Under the pieces are notes generated by a model. That model did no database searches and was not told the origin of the DNA. It saw only the letters and a list, made by a program, of their open reading frames with translations. The position numbers were made by a program, and so were the translations under genes. DNA of 64,000 nt from assembly GCF_000321225.1 (NCBI RefSeq), contig NW_004451408.1:155069-219068 (forward strand), written 5' to 3'. How positions within the stretch are numbered: position 1 is the first letter of the stretch; each line of letters begins with the position of its first letter. Shown piece by piece: positions 23,173 to 34,245 of the stretch. This DNA comes from Odobenus rosmarus divergens. Its lineage: Eukaryota; Chordata; Mammalia; Carnivora; Odobenidae.

Positions 23173-23894
23173 AATCATGTGGTCAAAGGTTCGTCAGAGT
23201 CTAAGTGCAGAATATTTTATAAAGGCCAGTGTGCTACCTGAGCTAAAGGCTCATAGAGCATAAAAACTCTTCCAGGAAAAGGTGGGGCTTAACTCAGATT
23301 TGTTTTATGTGTCTCTGTAACTACTGTTCTCCTCAAAATAGACTTTCGTCTACCCACCTCCACCTTAATCCACTAGAATCCACCTCTCAAATATTGTCTT
23401 AGCAACCCGCTTACTGATTAACACTAATAAGCCCAATAGGACAGCATGAACACGGACGCTGAAACTCAGACCTTTGGCTCTGAAGTGTTTTTATACCATC
23501 ACAGAATTCCAAGGAAAGAAAAGGGGACTGTAGAGGTCACCTAGTCCAAACTCTCTTCTGTTGCTTAGGAAAGAAACATCTGGAGACACGTTCTCCAAAG
23601 TTCTTAGGAGAGTAAACCTGGTAGCTGTGGAAGTCTGGCCAACAAAGTCAGCCTCGTGCCCATGAAGAAGCAGGAGATGTTAGGACACAAAGCACACCTA
23701 AACAACCTCACCAGCATGAGCAGAACACAAGCACCTCAAAGACTCAGGCCGCCATAGTTCCAAGTTGTGTAACGATGGCCACACATTGAATTATCCCTTC
23801 AACCAACCAAGGATCACCAGACCAGCCATATCGTAGTCAGCAGGTCTAAATTGCAAAGTCAGTATGGAGTTCTGGTAGTTCATATACAAGCTAG

Positions 23895-24015
23895 TTCTAG
23901 CCCAACTAAGAACTCCTTGAGGATAAGGATTGAGCCTCATTCATTTGGGCATGTCCAGGCCTGGTACAATGCCTCATACTCAGTGGACAGCTCAGCATGG
24001 TTTTGGTGAACTGAA
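23895..24015 (+). repeat. L2 3' end, plus strand
   Basis: AGAACTCCTTGAGGATAAGG, GCATGTCCAGGCCTGGTACA, ATGCCTCATACTCAGTGG and TTTTGGTGAACTGAACC fit the L2 3' end in order ('agctccttgagggcaggg ... cagtgcctggcacatagtagg ... tgttgaatgaatga'). Confidence 0.65.
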
Positions 24016-24102
24016 CCGAAATGCACAAACTAAATTGTACTGAATAATACAGAATGCATTTTCATGAGTAAGAGCAGTATCACATACAGAAAATGTGACC
24101 AT

Positions 24103-24233
24103 GGAGCTCCTGACCGGCTCAGTCAGTGGAGCGTGCGACTCTTGATCTCAGGGTTGTAAATTTGAGCCCCACATTAGGTGTAGAGATTACTTAAAAATAA
24201 AAAATATATATTTTTAAAATAAATAAATAAAAA
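24103..24233 (+). mobile_element. Old short CAN-SINE variant
   Basis: It keeps a diverged head (GGAGCTCCTGACCGGCTCAG), CTCAGGGTTGTAAATTTGAG in the B-box region, then TGTAGAGATTACTTAAAAAT and an A/T-rich tail, with no CT-rich segment. Flanking duplications GAAAATGTGACCAT (24,089-24,102) and GAAAACATGACCTT (24,234-24,247) have diverged, consistent with greater age. Confidence 0.88.
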
Positions 24234-24418
24234 GAAAACATGACCTTGTTGGAAAGAAATGATGAGTAAATCACCTGCCCTCCTCAACTCCCCAACCACC
24301 TTGGGATCACTCAATCCAGAGAGAAATATCCATTTCAAATATGATGAGCTAAAGATACTGGTTCCTTCTGGAAATAATATTAGAATAATAATATTAATAT
24401 AGAATAATAATAGAATAG

Positions 24419-24598
24419 GGACACCTGGGTGGCTCAGTTAAGCGTCTGCCTTCGGCTCAGGTCATGATCCTAGGGTCCTGGGATCGAGTCCCAGATTGGG
24501 CTCCCTGCCTACCTGGGAGCCTGCTTCTCCCTCTGCCTGCCACTCCCCCTGCTTGTGCACACTCTCTCTCTGACAAATAAACAAATAAAATCTTAATT
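24419..24598 (+). mobile_element. CAN-SINE
   Basis: Head GGACACCTGGGTGGCTCAG with a small deletion after it (no CGG before TTAAGC), B-box region GGGATCGAGTCCCAG, tail ACAAATAAACAAATAAAATC. It sits in an AATAAT-rich patch (about 24,378-24,417), which hides any duplication. Confidence 0.92.
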
Positions 24599-24599
24599 A

Positions 24600-25180
24600 T
24601 TCTATTCTTTTTTTAAGTTATGATCAATAAGTATAGAAATGGGATTGGATTTCTTGGAAGAAGTAGAAATTGAGTTGGGTTTCGAAGGCTAGGTAAGATT
24701 TTATATCAATATTTGCGTAGACAAAAGGAACAAATGTGAGAAGATACTATCCAAAGGGTAGGAAGAAAACAAGGACAGAGTGATGTCACAGCAGCAAGGA
24801 GGACGTAGGGCTTCAGAGAGGGAAATGGAAGAGCTTTGATGGCAACAAATGCAGGAATTAGACAACGACTGAACTTTCCACTGAATGTAGCATTTAGGAG
24901 GCCAGAGTTGACCTTAGCAGGAGCAATAAGAACAAGTCAGATGGAGCCAGATTGCAGTGGCCAGAACAGGAATAACAGTCAGAGGCCCCCAAGAGGAGAC
25001 CTGCTTCTAGGTCAGTTGGTGAAAGTAGCCTGAGGAGGCGCAGAGCAGAATTAAGGAGGGTTCTGTACAATAAGAGAAACTCAAGCTTCTTCATAGGTGA
25101 AGTATCAGGAGCCCATGAAGCAGGAGAGGTTACGGATGCAAGAGAAAGAGGAACAGTGTGGATAGAGAGGGATTTGCCTT
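24600..25180. other. Non-genic stretch, possibly L2-like ancient repeat
   Basis: Phrases such as TTGGGTTTCGAAGGCTAGG and CAAGGACAGAGTGATGTCAC, and the general 'GGCCAGA...CAGTGG' texture, resemble an old mammalian repeat with the same layout as 1,640-1,935. The match is too weak for a firm call. No gene is seen. Confidence 0.3.
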
Positions 25181-25196
25181 AGAAAGAGGAAAGAAT

Positions 25197-25400
25197 GGGG
25201 CACCTGGGCGGCTCAGTCGTTCGGCGTCTGCCTTCAGCTCAGGTCATGGTCCCAGGGTCCTGGGATCGAGCTCCGCATTGGGCTCCCTGCTCAGCAAGGA
25301 GCCTGCTTCTCCCTCCCCCTCTGCCTGCAGCTCCCCCTGCTTGTGTGCTCTCTTATCTCTTTCTGTCAAATAAATAAATAAAATCTTAAAAAAAATAAAA
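25197..25400 (+). mobile_element. CAN-SINE
   Basis: Head GGGGCACCTGGGCGGCTCAG, B-box region GGGATCGAGCTCCGC, tail CAAATAAATAAATAAAATC with A-run. Imperfect duplications of the type GAAAGAGGAAAGAA before and GAAAGAGGGAAGAA after. Confidence 0.93.
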
Positions 25401-26700
25401 GAAAGAAAGAGGGAAGAACATGTACACAAAACATCCTGCATGTTGGCTACTACCCTCTTCCCACAGCATATGCCCAGGTTTTCAAGAAAAAAATTAGTTT
25501 TGTACTTTTGCCTTTTAAAAAATGGCAAGACCACAAAACCCACAGTGAGTGAGTACATATTCTGTGTCAGGCTTTGTGCTGGATAATCTGACACTGGATC
25601 ATTATAAAAAGTCTCAGATGCCCAACTGGCTACGGAGGTGAGATGCCAGCCGGGTGACATCTGGTCACAGTTCTGTGAGCCTGGAGTTCAGGGCATCAAA
25701 CATGCTTGTGCGGCAGACCCGGGCAGAGCTGCCAGCCCACTGCCATCTGCACACTGACCATTCCAGGATGGCGAAGAAGAGAATGACGAAGTCCCTGGCA
25801 TTCCCCCAGTGACCTCCTTCTCCATAAGTCAACTGCCAAGTTGGGGAACTCAATCACAAAACATTATCTTCTTTTCTTTCATCTTGTGGAGGAAACTAAA
25901 ATACTCTCAGGTATTCATGACTGGCTTATTCACGGAACACTTACGAAGCACCTGCCATATGCCAGGCTGCATCAGGTTGCTTTTGCTGCGTAACAACGCC
26001 CCCCCCAAAACAGCAAGCATGTATTATTTCTTATGACCTGCATGCCCAGGTAAAAATCAGGGATTCTGATGAAGGGATAGTACTGCTGCAAAGCTAAGAG
26101 TGGCCATTTCTGCTCAGGGAGTTCAGGGAAGGCTCTGAGAAGAGAAGCACTCTGTGGAGGTCTCAGACCTCAGACATGGCGTACAAGTTCATCAGGCAAA
26201 GAAGGAAAGGGGGGGCACATTTGAAGGAACAGAAATAGCAGGTAAAGTGCAGAGCAACGGAACACCAGAGCGAGCTGGGGGGCACGGTCCAGAAATGTGT
26301 GAGGAGAATGCAGGGTGGTAGATGACACGGGAGAAGTTAGAGCAGTCCCGTCCCGAGAAGTGGTAAGCAAAGCAAAAGCTGTCTTTGCTCAACTAAGGGA
26401 ACGATGGTGGAGAAGAGGAGACATTTTTGAGAACTGTTCTGAAGTAGACTTGGCAGTTGGATGCAGAAAGTCATTGGGGGTAGGGTAACAAACCCCAGGT
26501 TTTAGTCTATGTTCGTGGATGGACAGTAGTCCTGTTAAGTCAGAACGGAAAGGCAGGAAGAGGGGAACAAGAGTAACAGTGATGAATTTGTGGTGCCTCT
26601 GGGACATCCTGGAATGGCTGTTCAATGGGTAGTTGTATACATTGGTTCAGAGGTCAAAAAGAAAGTTCTGAGCTGAGAATTTAATTTGCAAGCTGTCAGC
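25401..26700. repeat. Probable eroded L2-type material, no gene
   Basis: At 25,925-25,980 the text TTACGAAGCACCTGCCATAT and GCCAGGC resembles an antisense L2/MIR motif. Around 26,090-26,350 there is prose-like similarity to the 'aggtgacatttgagcagagacc' class of old repeat (TTTGAAGGAACAGAAATAGC). Boundaries are not visible. The open frames here are short and carry no domains. Confidence 0.35.
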
Positions 26701-26766
26701 ATATGTAGTGCTTTAGGGCTCTTAAAAAGAATGGAGATCTTAATCACAGATCATCCCAGCTGGGGG

Positions 26767-26813
26767 AAAAAAAAAAAAAGGAAGAAGAAGAAGAATAGGA
26801 GAAGAAGAAGAAA
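26767..26813 (+). repeat. A-run followed by (GAA)n
   Basis: Thirteen A bases lead into GAAGAAGAAGAAGAA, a TAG interruption and GAAGAAGAAGAAG. No SINE body is attached upstream. Confidence 0.9.
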
Positions 26814-28371
26814 GTAATTTCTTTTTTAAAGAATGAACAATCATTTTCAAATTCTTTTCTCTCCCAACAAAGGACTTAGCCAAGGGTCTGTTTCAAGACC
26901 AAACAAAAAGCGGGAAGGGATCATCTTTCTCCACGAACGCAATGGGTAATTCATGAGGCTCTGAAAAATACAGCTGCAGTTTGCCAATAATTTCCTGTGC
27001 CTGTATAAACAGTACCATAGCCTCTGAAGCTTTTTTCCTCCTTCAAAAAGGTAAACTTTTCTTTGCCAATTAGGAGAGACGGAACCATGTACTCGGTCTC
27101 CAAATTCTTTTAGAAGAATATCTTCAGATATTAAAGGCTGTCCTACTTTGGTTACTTCTTCCCTGGAGAGCTGGGTTAGGAACTCGTTCAGTGCAAGTGG
27201 CCAGATGTAGTTCGCTGTCATTCCTGGGTAGCTGCTGTCATTCCTGGGTAGCTGATGAAGACTGAGAAGGTGGACGAGGGGGACTCCTAGCAGCACCATC
27301 CTCCTCCCATCTCCCACCCCCAAGCATTTCCCTCCCTTGTAGTAACTCTTTGCCACTGTTTGAGGAATATCTGCGCCAAAAAGAAAAACAGAAACAGCCA
27401 GTTTGCAATAAGTACGTTTGGGAAATACTGGACGCTACATCCTCGCTTGGGAAAATCACAACAGTGAAGAAACTTGTGTAGCTTTAAGTCAGTGTTTTCC
27501 CACATTTACGTGACCCAGGAAACTTCTTTTCACGGAGCGCTAATTAGGATCTTACAGTCTTATGAAACACCAACGCACAGTTTGGGAAACCCTGTCTCCA
27601 GGGCATTCGGCCACCGGCCCGGCAGATACCCTAGCTTCCCTCCTGGCATTTCTGTCAGGGTGACTTGGGGTTGTAAAAGGAGGCGCACGTTTCCCCATCT
27701 TCACAGAACTGGGGACAGGATCTCAGCTCTGGGCGGTCTCTCCCCATTGAAATTCCGAATCCGAGTGGCCCAAGCAGCTGCCTCCCCTCCCCCAAACCTG
27801 CCCTGCTCCGGGAGGGATTCCTATTGAAGAGGAAATGCACCATTTCCTGCCCTAACAGCGCCTCTGCTCAAGTGGGCCTTTGACCTGCTGAATCGGGGGT
27901 CTGTCTCTGGGATTTTTCCGAGACAGAGGAAAAAACTCCTCTTAGAAAAGATTCTTTGTCCTTGAGCAGCACACCTCTAGGGAAAAATGAAAGACGTAGT
28001 ACACAGTCAGATTTTTGTAGCCTTATTTTCTATTATATATGAAATATATTAGGTCCATGAGAAGTACTCTTAAAAAAAAAAAAAAAAAGCCAAAGCAAAA
28101 TCCAGTTCAGGAAAAGTAAAAATGTTTATGACAGCTTTTTTCCTTTTAGATATTCTCTTCTATTTTATATCCGGAAATGCACCATCTGCATCTGTTCTTA
28201 AGGATTCTCTTTTTGTTTCCCCATCACCACAGATTCTCTTTTCTGGCTAAAATGTCAGACACTATAAACTCGCATGTACCTCTGAACTAACTGTGTAAGA
28301 TGAGACCAGTGGAGCTGAGGAAAAGTGCTTTTAGAAAACGGGAAGGTGGGAGGAATTGAGAAGGGGGGTAT
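26814..28371. other. Noncoding stretch with 169-codon open frame and 20-bp duplication
   Basis: The longest open frame in the window (26,847-27,356, minus) lies here. It has no recognisable domain, and over 64 kb a frame of this length is not unexpected by chance. Its translation includes the exact 20-bp tandem duplication at 27,214-27,253. A 17-base A-run is at 28,072-28,088. No mobile element is recognised. Confidence 0.4.
27214..27253 (+). repeat. Exact 20-bp tandem duplication
   Basis: The unit GCTGTCATTCCTGGGTAGCT occurs twice head to tail without mismatch. Perfect identity indicates a recent duplication or a polymorphic locus. Confidence 0.97.
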
Positions 28372-28425
28372 AAATTGGTATCAAAGTTCAGCCATGACAA
28401 ATTGGTATCAAAGTTCAGCCATGAC
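28372..28425 (+). repeat. Exact 27-bp tandem duplication
   Basis: A 27-base unit starting AAATTGGTATCAAAGTTC is present twice with no mismatch (28,372-28,398 and 28,399-28,425). Antisense translation across it gives a repeated peptide, which is a consequence of the duplication and not a protein feature. Confidence 0.97.
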
Positions 28426-29335
28426 AAATAAACACATAAATAAATAAGCAAAGCAGCCACTGCTCTGCCTTCATTAGGATATTCCAGGTGCTGGACACGT
28501 AGGAAGAGAAGAATGGAGTGAATCAGAGAATGGGTCTGTGAAGGGGGGCAGGGGTGGGGGGGTGGAGGGCAGGGGGCATCTGCAAATACTGTATGAAGTT
28601 CTGACTCTTCACTCTCACTTACATCGTGCAAAATCACTAGACCGCAACCTTCTTTGTGCATCACTTCCTCATGTGTGTAGTGGAGGCTGGGAATTAATCT
28701 TTCTTCTTGGGTGTTTGACTTGTTCCTTTAACCCAAACTCTATCATCCACTCTGTGCTCAGGCCCAAATGCTACCTTCCAGGCTCACACAGATGTCCCAA
28801 CCCATAGGAGACCCCCGGTGCCACAGTGGAGGAGGGAAGATTGACTGAGTCACTCAACTCAGGAAGACCTTTCTCAAGGCACCTATGAGTGTATGGGATT
28901 TATATGGATCAGTCAGGATTGCACTCCGCTTCAAGTAAGCAATTAAGTGGATTCAATACAAAGAAATCTAGAGGGAGGCAGCTGTTGGTTTTGGTCCTGT
29001 ATCTTAACAAAATCAGTCTGATGTCTGCAATTTTTATGAACTTTCTTTTACGGTCATAAAATGATTGCCTCCATTGTAGACATCACATCAGCATTCAGTC
29101 TTTCTTTTTGGGTCTAAGAAAGAAAAGGAAGTAGGTCTAATGATATCTTTTCCTTTCATCAGTTAAGAAATAATTCCCAGAAGCCCCCAACAAGTTTTGA
29201 CTTAGAGTTCATTGGCCAAAACCATGGGACATAGACATGCCTAGCTTCAAGGGGGGCTGGAAAGGAGGGTATTGAGTTTTCCCAGCCTCCAAAATGGGGC
29301 CAACAAGAAGATTGAGTAGGTCTGTTGCCTTAGCA
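28426..29335. other. Noncoding stretch with a G-rich tract
   Basis: No gene or mobile element recognised. 28,543-28,577 contains five runs of three or more G with short loops, a G-quadruplex candidate. Confidence 0.45.
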
Positions 29336-29346
29336 AGATTGTCCAT

Positions 29347-29359
29347 GAAAAAAAAAAAA
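29347..29359 (+). mobile_element. Poly-A-only insertion with target duplication
   Basis: A G followed by 12 A bases is bounded by the exact 11-bp repeat AGATTGTCCAT at 29,336-29,346 and 29,360-29,370. This is the signature of L1-type target-primed insertion in which only the poly-A tail was copied. Confidence 0.7.
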
Positions 29360-29370
29360 AGATTGTCCAT

Positions 29371-30884
29371 TCATTTTACTACTGCCGGACGCTCGTTCCT
29401 AAAATCAGATCAAGGGGCCCAGCCTGAAGCTAGTATGGCCACATTCGGCACATCACTTCACTTGACCACTGATAGTAGAGCTATGGTATGAGTAGCTAAT
29501 AACTTTGTTCCCATTTAAAATAGCTTTTAAAGTGGTTTAATTTTTTTCAGGACCACTCATGTCTTCCCAAAAGCCTCAAGTGTCTTTGGTTTACAACAAA
29601 GTCCTATCTAATTTTCTCCCAAGAGGAAACCTACCACAATAGTAAAGTTGTATATTTCCACAGGGATTTTCCCTAAACTGTTAATGAGTTGTGACTTCCT
29701 TATATGTACATGCAGACGAGACTGGTGCACTCCAAGCAGGTAGACAGAATTCGAACCAGATGGTTCAAGGAAAGGAAACTGGATTAGCAGATCATTTCAA
29801 ACACCTCCATGTGTTGACTGAAATCCATAAGGGGAATGACAAAACATGTACCTTATTTTCTCAACAAACTGTGCACCATATTGAATGTTAAACATTATAT
29901 TGAAGGAGGTATGGAGCAAGCTCTGGTTTTTCTTTCCTTGTCACTAGAAGCATAAGTCTAGTTTTGCCTAATTAATGTATACAGAGGGAAAAAAGGAAAA
30001 AAAAGTGAGAAACGCATGGCTGCTTCATAAACTCATACCATTGAGGGGCCCCCTGGTAATTCTATAGCAATGGCATTTGAATAAATTGGAGGTGGCAAGG
30101 GTGTGTCCAATTTCCATGAGTTCCTGTATGGAAAGCAAATCCCATTTTGCTTGATTTTCCCGTTTAAACAATAAACCATAAGAGTCTCTCATCCTTACCC
30201 TTAAACCAACTTCATTGAAACCGAGGCTGATGCAAATTAAGGCACTTTCCAGGATTCAGGCCTCCAATCCCCTACCCCCAGTTTAATTAAAGCCCAATTT
30301 GGTTGAGGAGTAAACTGGTATTTACAAATCAGGAGAAAATCTGGTTCCAGTAATTAAAGGGATTTTCTAAATCTTGTCCTCCATGTTAGAACACCCGTTT
30401 TAATAGTTAATTAAAGACTCCTTAACCAGCCTTTGAAGGAAATTTGAAAAAGAAAGATTAGGGACCTGCCACAAAGACATTACTGACAATGGTGACTGAA
30501 ATTCTTTGTTAGGCCCTTTAGGGAAAACTAAGGTCTTCATTTACCTAAACACTTTGGGTATGCAAACTTTTCTTTTAACAAAAGGAGATACTTATTTGCC
30601 TTTGTAAACAAGTATAATTTGAGGGTAGCCCTGCAAATTTTCCAGCCGTTCCACAAATAGAAGCCCACTTGCAATCGCCCGCTTCCAAAGCCATTACAGT
30701 GAGGGCGGGGCGAGAGCACAGATGTCTTGTTCCCGTGCTTTCCCAAGCTACAGCTGGTGTGTCAAAAAGGCAAACTCCTTACTGACACCAGGGGGTTCTC
30801 CAGGTACAGGAAAGAGGGCAACATTCCTTCCGGGAGATTCTGTGCGCTTCTCCTATTCGAAATGGGTTTAAACTTTTTAGATTG
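29371..30884. other. SINE-free stretch with TAATTA-rich segment
   Basis: No gene or repeat recognised. TAATTA-type sites occur at 29,969-29,976, 30,282-30,290, 30,351-30,358 and 30,407-30,415. The surrounding sequence (about 30,140-30,460) is even in texture and is a candidate conserved noncoding element. Confidence 0.45.
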
Positions 30885-31290
30885 ATCCCAACTGACCAAC
30901 ATTTAACCAGCCCCGTGCTAGGTGCTGGGAGGAATACAGTTGAATACAGCGTAGTCCTGGCTGCTCCGGGATTTGACCCTACTTAAGTAGATAAACACTT
31001 GTCCATGTAATGCTAATGCAAGACATACAGACACAGAAGATGTGCCAGAGATACAAACAAAAGACAACGTGAGAATGGGGTGGGGGAGACTGAATGAGAC
31101 TGAATGAGCAGCCCTCATGAAGGCATGAGTCAAGCTCTTTCTTAATAGGCAGGGAGAAAGCAGCTATCTGGAGAATAACCCTCCCTGACAAAGAGAGCAA
31201 GGACACAGAGGCAAGAAAGGGTAATGCACATTCCAGAAAGAGCCTGGAGGTCCCTGGGGCGGGAGCTTGGGGTTCTTGGGGCCTGGGGTT
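30885..31290 (-). repeat. L2-type antisense repeat
   Basis: ACCAACATTTAACCAGCCCC, GTGCTAGGTGCTGGGAGGAA and GTAGATAAACACTTGTCC follow an antisense L2 3' end; later AAGGGTAATGCACATTCCAG resembles the 'gagggaatagcatgtgcaaa' part of the same class of repeat. The right boundary is approximate. Confidence 0.5.
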
Positions 31291-32162
31291 GGGACGAGGG
31301 AAAGAAAGCATGAGGTTAGCACAGACCATATTGTGGAGGGTTTCCTACCTGGTCAAGAAGTTTGTTTCATTCTATGCCCCAAAAAAGGGGGGGGTTGGGG
31401 GGATGGGAGTAACTGGGTGGGGGGAGCAGCGGGGGGCATAAAGAGACAGGTAAGAGACAAGTTCAGATGTTCCTGCTCAACCCTGTGGCAGCAGCACCCA
31501 AAAGTGTGCGCTAAGGGAAGAGGTTTTCAAATAGTGGTACTCGTACCCTTTGGGGATCCACAGACTTTCCAGGGGGCACAGATGCTAAATAAAATATTTG
31601 AAGGGAATCACTTTCTAGATCCTCAACTCCTACATGTCCTATATGTTCTCTATGTCCTTTTCTAAAACTGCCTGAGAACCCAAACCACACTTGAAAAAGA
31701 AAGACCTGCCCCACTCCTAAGCCAATCTTTCTGCGATGGGCTACTCATTCATCAAGGCCCCTGAGATGTCTGGGCTTCCTGTCTTGCCCTGTCATCTCAC
31801 TTCCCTCTGTTAAGAATGAAATTTGACCTTTGAGGGACGTTCTGAATTCAGAATAATCAATGCAGTATAGATTAGTGATGTTGATCATTCAAATGTTCTT
31901 GGAATGTTTCCTAGAATTATCAACTTTTTAAAGATAAAACCCGCAAGTAAAGACTCTATTCAAATTCTTTCTGATTCAAACAGCATTTTAGGAAGTCACC
32001 TAAAATCTATTTTATCAAATCTTTCATAAAATATTTCTTTTAATTAGAGTGAGTTCTCATCTTATTTCAAATTATAACATGTTTAACGTTTTCTACCTCC
32101 TATTTACGTACAGTGTACTTCTTTAAATCCGGGATGAAAAATTTTACACGTTAACTAACTAG
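31291..32162. other. Noncoding stretch with a strong G-rich tract
   Basis: 31,387-31,436 has runs of 8, 6, 3, 3, 6 and 6 G bases within 50 bases. No gene or mobile element is recognised. The 132-codon plus-strand frame at 31,267-31,665 runs through this tract and is not credible as protein. Confidence 0.45.
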
Positions 32163-32174
32163 AGGAGTACGTAG

Positions 32175-32337
32175 GCTTTTTTTTTCTTTTTCTTTCTTTC
32201 TTTTTCTTTTTGGTTTTAAGGAGGCACCACCCCCAGCATGGAGCCCAACACAGGACTTGAACTCATGACCATGAGATTGAGACCTGAACCAAGATCAAGA
32301 GTCAGACACTTAATCAACCAAGTCACCCAGGCGCCCC
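32175..32337 (-). mobile_element. Old CAN-SINE, minus strand
   Basis: It opens with T-rich sequence (reversed tail), then GGAGCCCAACACAGGACTTG, GATCAAGAGTCAGACACTTA and AGTCACCCAGGCGCCCC (reversed head). A duplication of the AGTACGTAG type flanks it at about 32,163-32,174 and 32,338-32,349. There is no CT-rich segment, as in the older short variant. Confidence 0.9.
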
Positions 32338-32405
32338 AAGAGTACGTAGTTTTTGAAAAAACTTTTGGGAGTGCCCAAGCAAATGAGTTTTTAAAAACCA
32401 GTTTC

Positions 32406-32607
32406 CTGGGGCGCCTGGGTGGCTCAGTCGTTAAGCGTCGGCCTTCGGCTCAGGTCATGATCCCAGGGTCCTGGGATCGAGCCCCCGCATCGGGCTCCCT
32501 GCTCCGCGGGAGGCCTGCTTCTCCCTCTCCCACTCCCCCTGCTTGTGTTCCCTCTCTCGTTGTGTCTCTGTCAAATAAATAAATAAAATCTTTAAAAATA
32601 AATAAAT
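32406..32607 (+). mobile_element. CAN-SINE, young subfamily, perfect TSD
   Basis: Head GGGGCGCCTGGGTGGCTCAG, B-box region GGGATCGAGCCCCCG, tail CAAATAAATAAATAAAATC. The 13-bp duplication AAAAACCAGTTTC at 32,393-32,405 is repeated exactly at 32,608-32,620. Confidence 0.97.
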
Positions 32608-32620
32608 AAAAACCAGTTTC

Positions 32621-34104
32621 TTTGAGATGTCATTATGAGTTGGGAAGGCAAACAAAGTGAGAGGAGGCTGGTTTCTGTGGTAAGTTAAGCTTGAGAAATG
32701 CTGACTTGAGGTGGAGCAGGCCTCAGATCCTTCTAATACGCTAATGGGGTTAGGATTCTCTGAGAGCTCTACTATTCAGTTTCTCCCAAGTTTGGACCAG
32801 AGGAGAGAGGCAGCCCCAAGGGGTAACTTGAGAGCACTTTAAACATTCCCCTCAAGAATCTCAGTCTCTATAACCTCCCCCAGCCACCACGCCTGAAACA
32901 TAAACTGAATACACAGTATGAGTGCTATGACCCTGAGCTTTAGTTAGTCGGGTGCAAGAGCCTGTAGAACCGGGCTCCCACCAGCAATTTAGGCACAACT
33001 GGCAAACACAATGTCCTCTGAGAAATAGGTTCTGGAGCAGTACTTCAAATCAATCCTGATCATACTAATGTCATGCAGGAGAAGCAGGCAATTGAAGCAA
33101 ATGTGAGGAAAATGCCAGACCCCTAAAATACCTATGTATTTCTCTGTAATATCCAGATGTGCAAATTGAGTATTTTTCCTCTTGAATTATCTGGAAATCT
33201 GCTTCAGTTCTTAACATCATTTTGTATGAATTCGTGCAACCTCTGTTCATAGGACACTTAGATCATTCCTGATTTGGGCCTTATTAGTGACATAGTCTTC
33301 ACACCACAAAGTGTGTAGAAAGAAGCAGGTTAGCTAGAGGCATGGACCAGAAGTAGAGACAAACCCCATGACAAAGAATTCCTTCATGTCTCATCACTTA
33401 ATACTACAGATCAGATCCTATCACCTATGTCTATTTCACATGGTACGGATTTCCAACATAATCTAGAATGCTTACAAGTATTGTCTTCGCCCCCCTAGAA
33501 CGAGATTCTAAAATTTCACTTCGTTGTCCATATAATGCTCCCAAACACCTCCAATTTAGTTAATTCTCTGAATAAGAAGATGTCTTTTCAATTCCAAAGC
33601 TAATAAAATTTCTTGTTTGGTATCAATTTAACAAGATAAACCATGGATTGACTGAATCTTTGACTTCTCAACGGAGTATTTTGCATCTGATAATGACATA
33701 CGTCATTGTGCGAAACGGAAAGGCCATGTGGCAAGAGCTGTTCTGCTAGATAAGGAAGAATGTCCGTGTTCTTGCAGCACTCTTGCTTAATACTGAGCTG
33801 TGTTGAATGCTATAAAAATGAGTTTCCCCAACGAGAAATGTCCTTCGGATGCCAGCTTCTTATCTCCCTTTCCCACCTGTTGTGTCTCTGCATGATGATG
33901 TGTGATTCTGACCTAGACTTCCCTTGCCTCAGAGTCCCAAACAGCAGTGTGAAGGATTTGGCTAATTCTCTAATGCAGGGTAAGCAACATGTAATTTCAG
34001 AAATGAAATGGAAGCCCCGTTTCAAAAGACAGTGTGATCATCTATGAACTTTCTTTTATTATAACACATCATTACATTATTTTGTAAATACATGTTTTCC
34101 AAGC
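32621..34104. other. Noncoding stretch, nothing firm
   Basis: No gene is seen. The 95-codon plus-strand frame at 33,760-34,047 and its 71-codon antisense shadow carry no domains and have no convincing splice sites. Confidence 0.4.
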
Positions 34105-34245
34105 CAACTGTTTTGTCTGCTTAACCAAAAGCTCCTCAAGGACATGGGCAGTGTGGGTCTTATTTATCCTCATATCCTAAACAGCCAGCCCAGAGACTGA
34201 CCTAAAGTGGACACCCGATAAATATTTGTTAAATGAATGAGTGGA
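34105..34245 (+). repeat. L2 3' end, plus strand
   Basis: TTTTGTCTGCTTAACC, AAGCTCCTCAAGGACATGGG, GTGGGTCTTATTTATCCTC, GAGACTGACCTAAAGTGG and AATATTTGTTAAATGAATGA match the L2 terminus in order. AATGAATGAATAA and GGAAGGAAGGAA short repeats follow. Confidence 0.8.

Noticed and set aside
31267..31665. 132-codon glycine-rich frame
   Set aside because: Glycine richness comes from the G-run cluster; no family resemblance.
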